Source: Actinomycetes bacterium
Lineage (GTDB): Bacteria; Actinomycetota; Acidimicrobiia; Acidimicrobiales; RAAP-2
Reading direction: 5' to 3'
Length of the DNA: 5,742 nt
NCBI GenBank assembly: GCA_021787255.1
Contig: JAJYMD010000270.1
Location: forward strand, 1 to 5,742
A program made the position numbers and the translations under genes. Shown here piece after piece: positions 5,714 to 5,742 of this stretch; the stretch's first letter is position 1, and every line of letters starts with the position of its first letter. The notes beneath the pieces were generated by a model that was not told where the DNA came from, searched no databases, and worked only from the letters and a program-made list of their open reading frames with translations.

Positions 5714-5742
5714 GTGGGCCATCCGGCGTAGGGCGCGACGCG

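Larger units (their letters stand above)
5444..5742. other. Region upstream of arsB with repeats, no supported gene
   Basis: This 299-bp stretch to the window edge holds the arsB leader and presumably its promoter. Read towards arsB it contains a 7-bp inverted repeat (5696-5713), a 26-bp tandem duplication (5617-5668), a possible small hairpin (5578-5604: GCGGC/GCCGC with CTCC/GGAG inside) and a possible 21-codon leader frame (5572-5637). I recognise no standard ArsR operator and no convincing -10/-35. A plus-strand frame beginning with ATG at 5683 is open to the edge, but 20 codons without a ribosome binding site are too little to call a gene. Confidence 0.5.

Noticed and set aside
5683..5742. 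A possible divergent plus-strand gene starting at ATG 5683 and running off the window
   Set aside because: Only 20 codons, no ribosome binding site and no recognisable sequence.
5710..5742. A possible 3' end of a minus-strand gene entering from the right, ending VAPYAGWPT then stop
   Set aside because: Ten codons faintly recall the end of AhpD/carboxymuconolactone decarboxylase proteins, but this is far too short to support a call.

Overview
The window is very GC-rich DNA with strong G/C preference at third codon positions, GTG starts and clear Shine-Dalgarno sequences. This fits a high-GC actinomycete-type genome (Actinomycetota). That is an inference from composition and protein resemblance; I cannot name a genus.

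Layout. The left edge (1-193, minus strand) holds the first 64 codons of cytochrome bd oxidase subunit I (cydA), running out of the window. A 274-bp divergent spacer follows (194-467), containing a nested inverted repeat. A tight plus-strand cluster then runs from 468 to 4101: a 127-residue zinc-ribbon protein; the C-terminal part of arginine deiminase (arcA, first ~255 residues missing); a full-length ornithine carbamoyltransferase (arcB type); a 71-codon remnant of carbamate kinase (arcC) with its middle ~240 residues missing; and a full-length glucose-6-phosphate dehydrogenase (zwf). On the minus strand, convergent to zwf and only 28 bp away, is a full-length ArsB-type arsenite efflux permease (4130-5443). 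The right edge (5444-5742) has no supported gene. It holds a perfect 26-bp tandem duplication, each copy with its own small dyad, and a perfect 7-bp inverted repeat.

How the genes fit together. An intact arcABC set converts arginine to citrulline, then to ornithine plus carbamoyl phosphate, then to ATP, and is commonly used under low oxygen; cytochrome bd also serves at low oxygen. Here the first and last enzymes are broken while the middle enzyme and the neighbouring zwf look intact. The arginine deiminase pathway therefore cannot run from this locus. The remaining transcarbamylase is either an orphan still used for arginine/citrulline metabolism or the last survivor of a decaying operon. 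zwf would supply NADPH from the pentose phosphate pathway and may be kept because it shares the transcript. ArsB is a separate, oppositely transcribed resistance gene.

The most notable observation is the loss of parts of arcA and arcC on both sides of an intact arcB, with every remaining reading frame still open. I did not recognise a wholly new system here.
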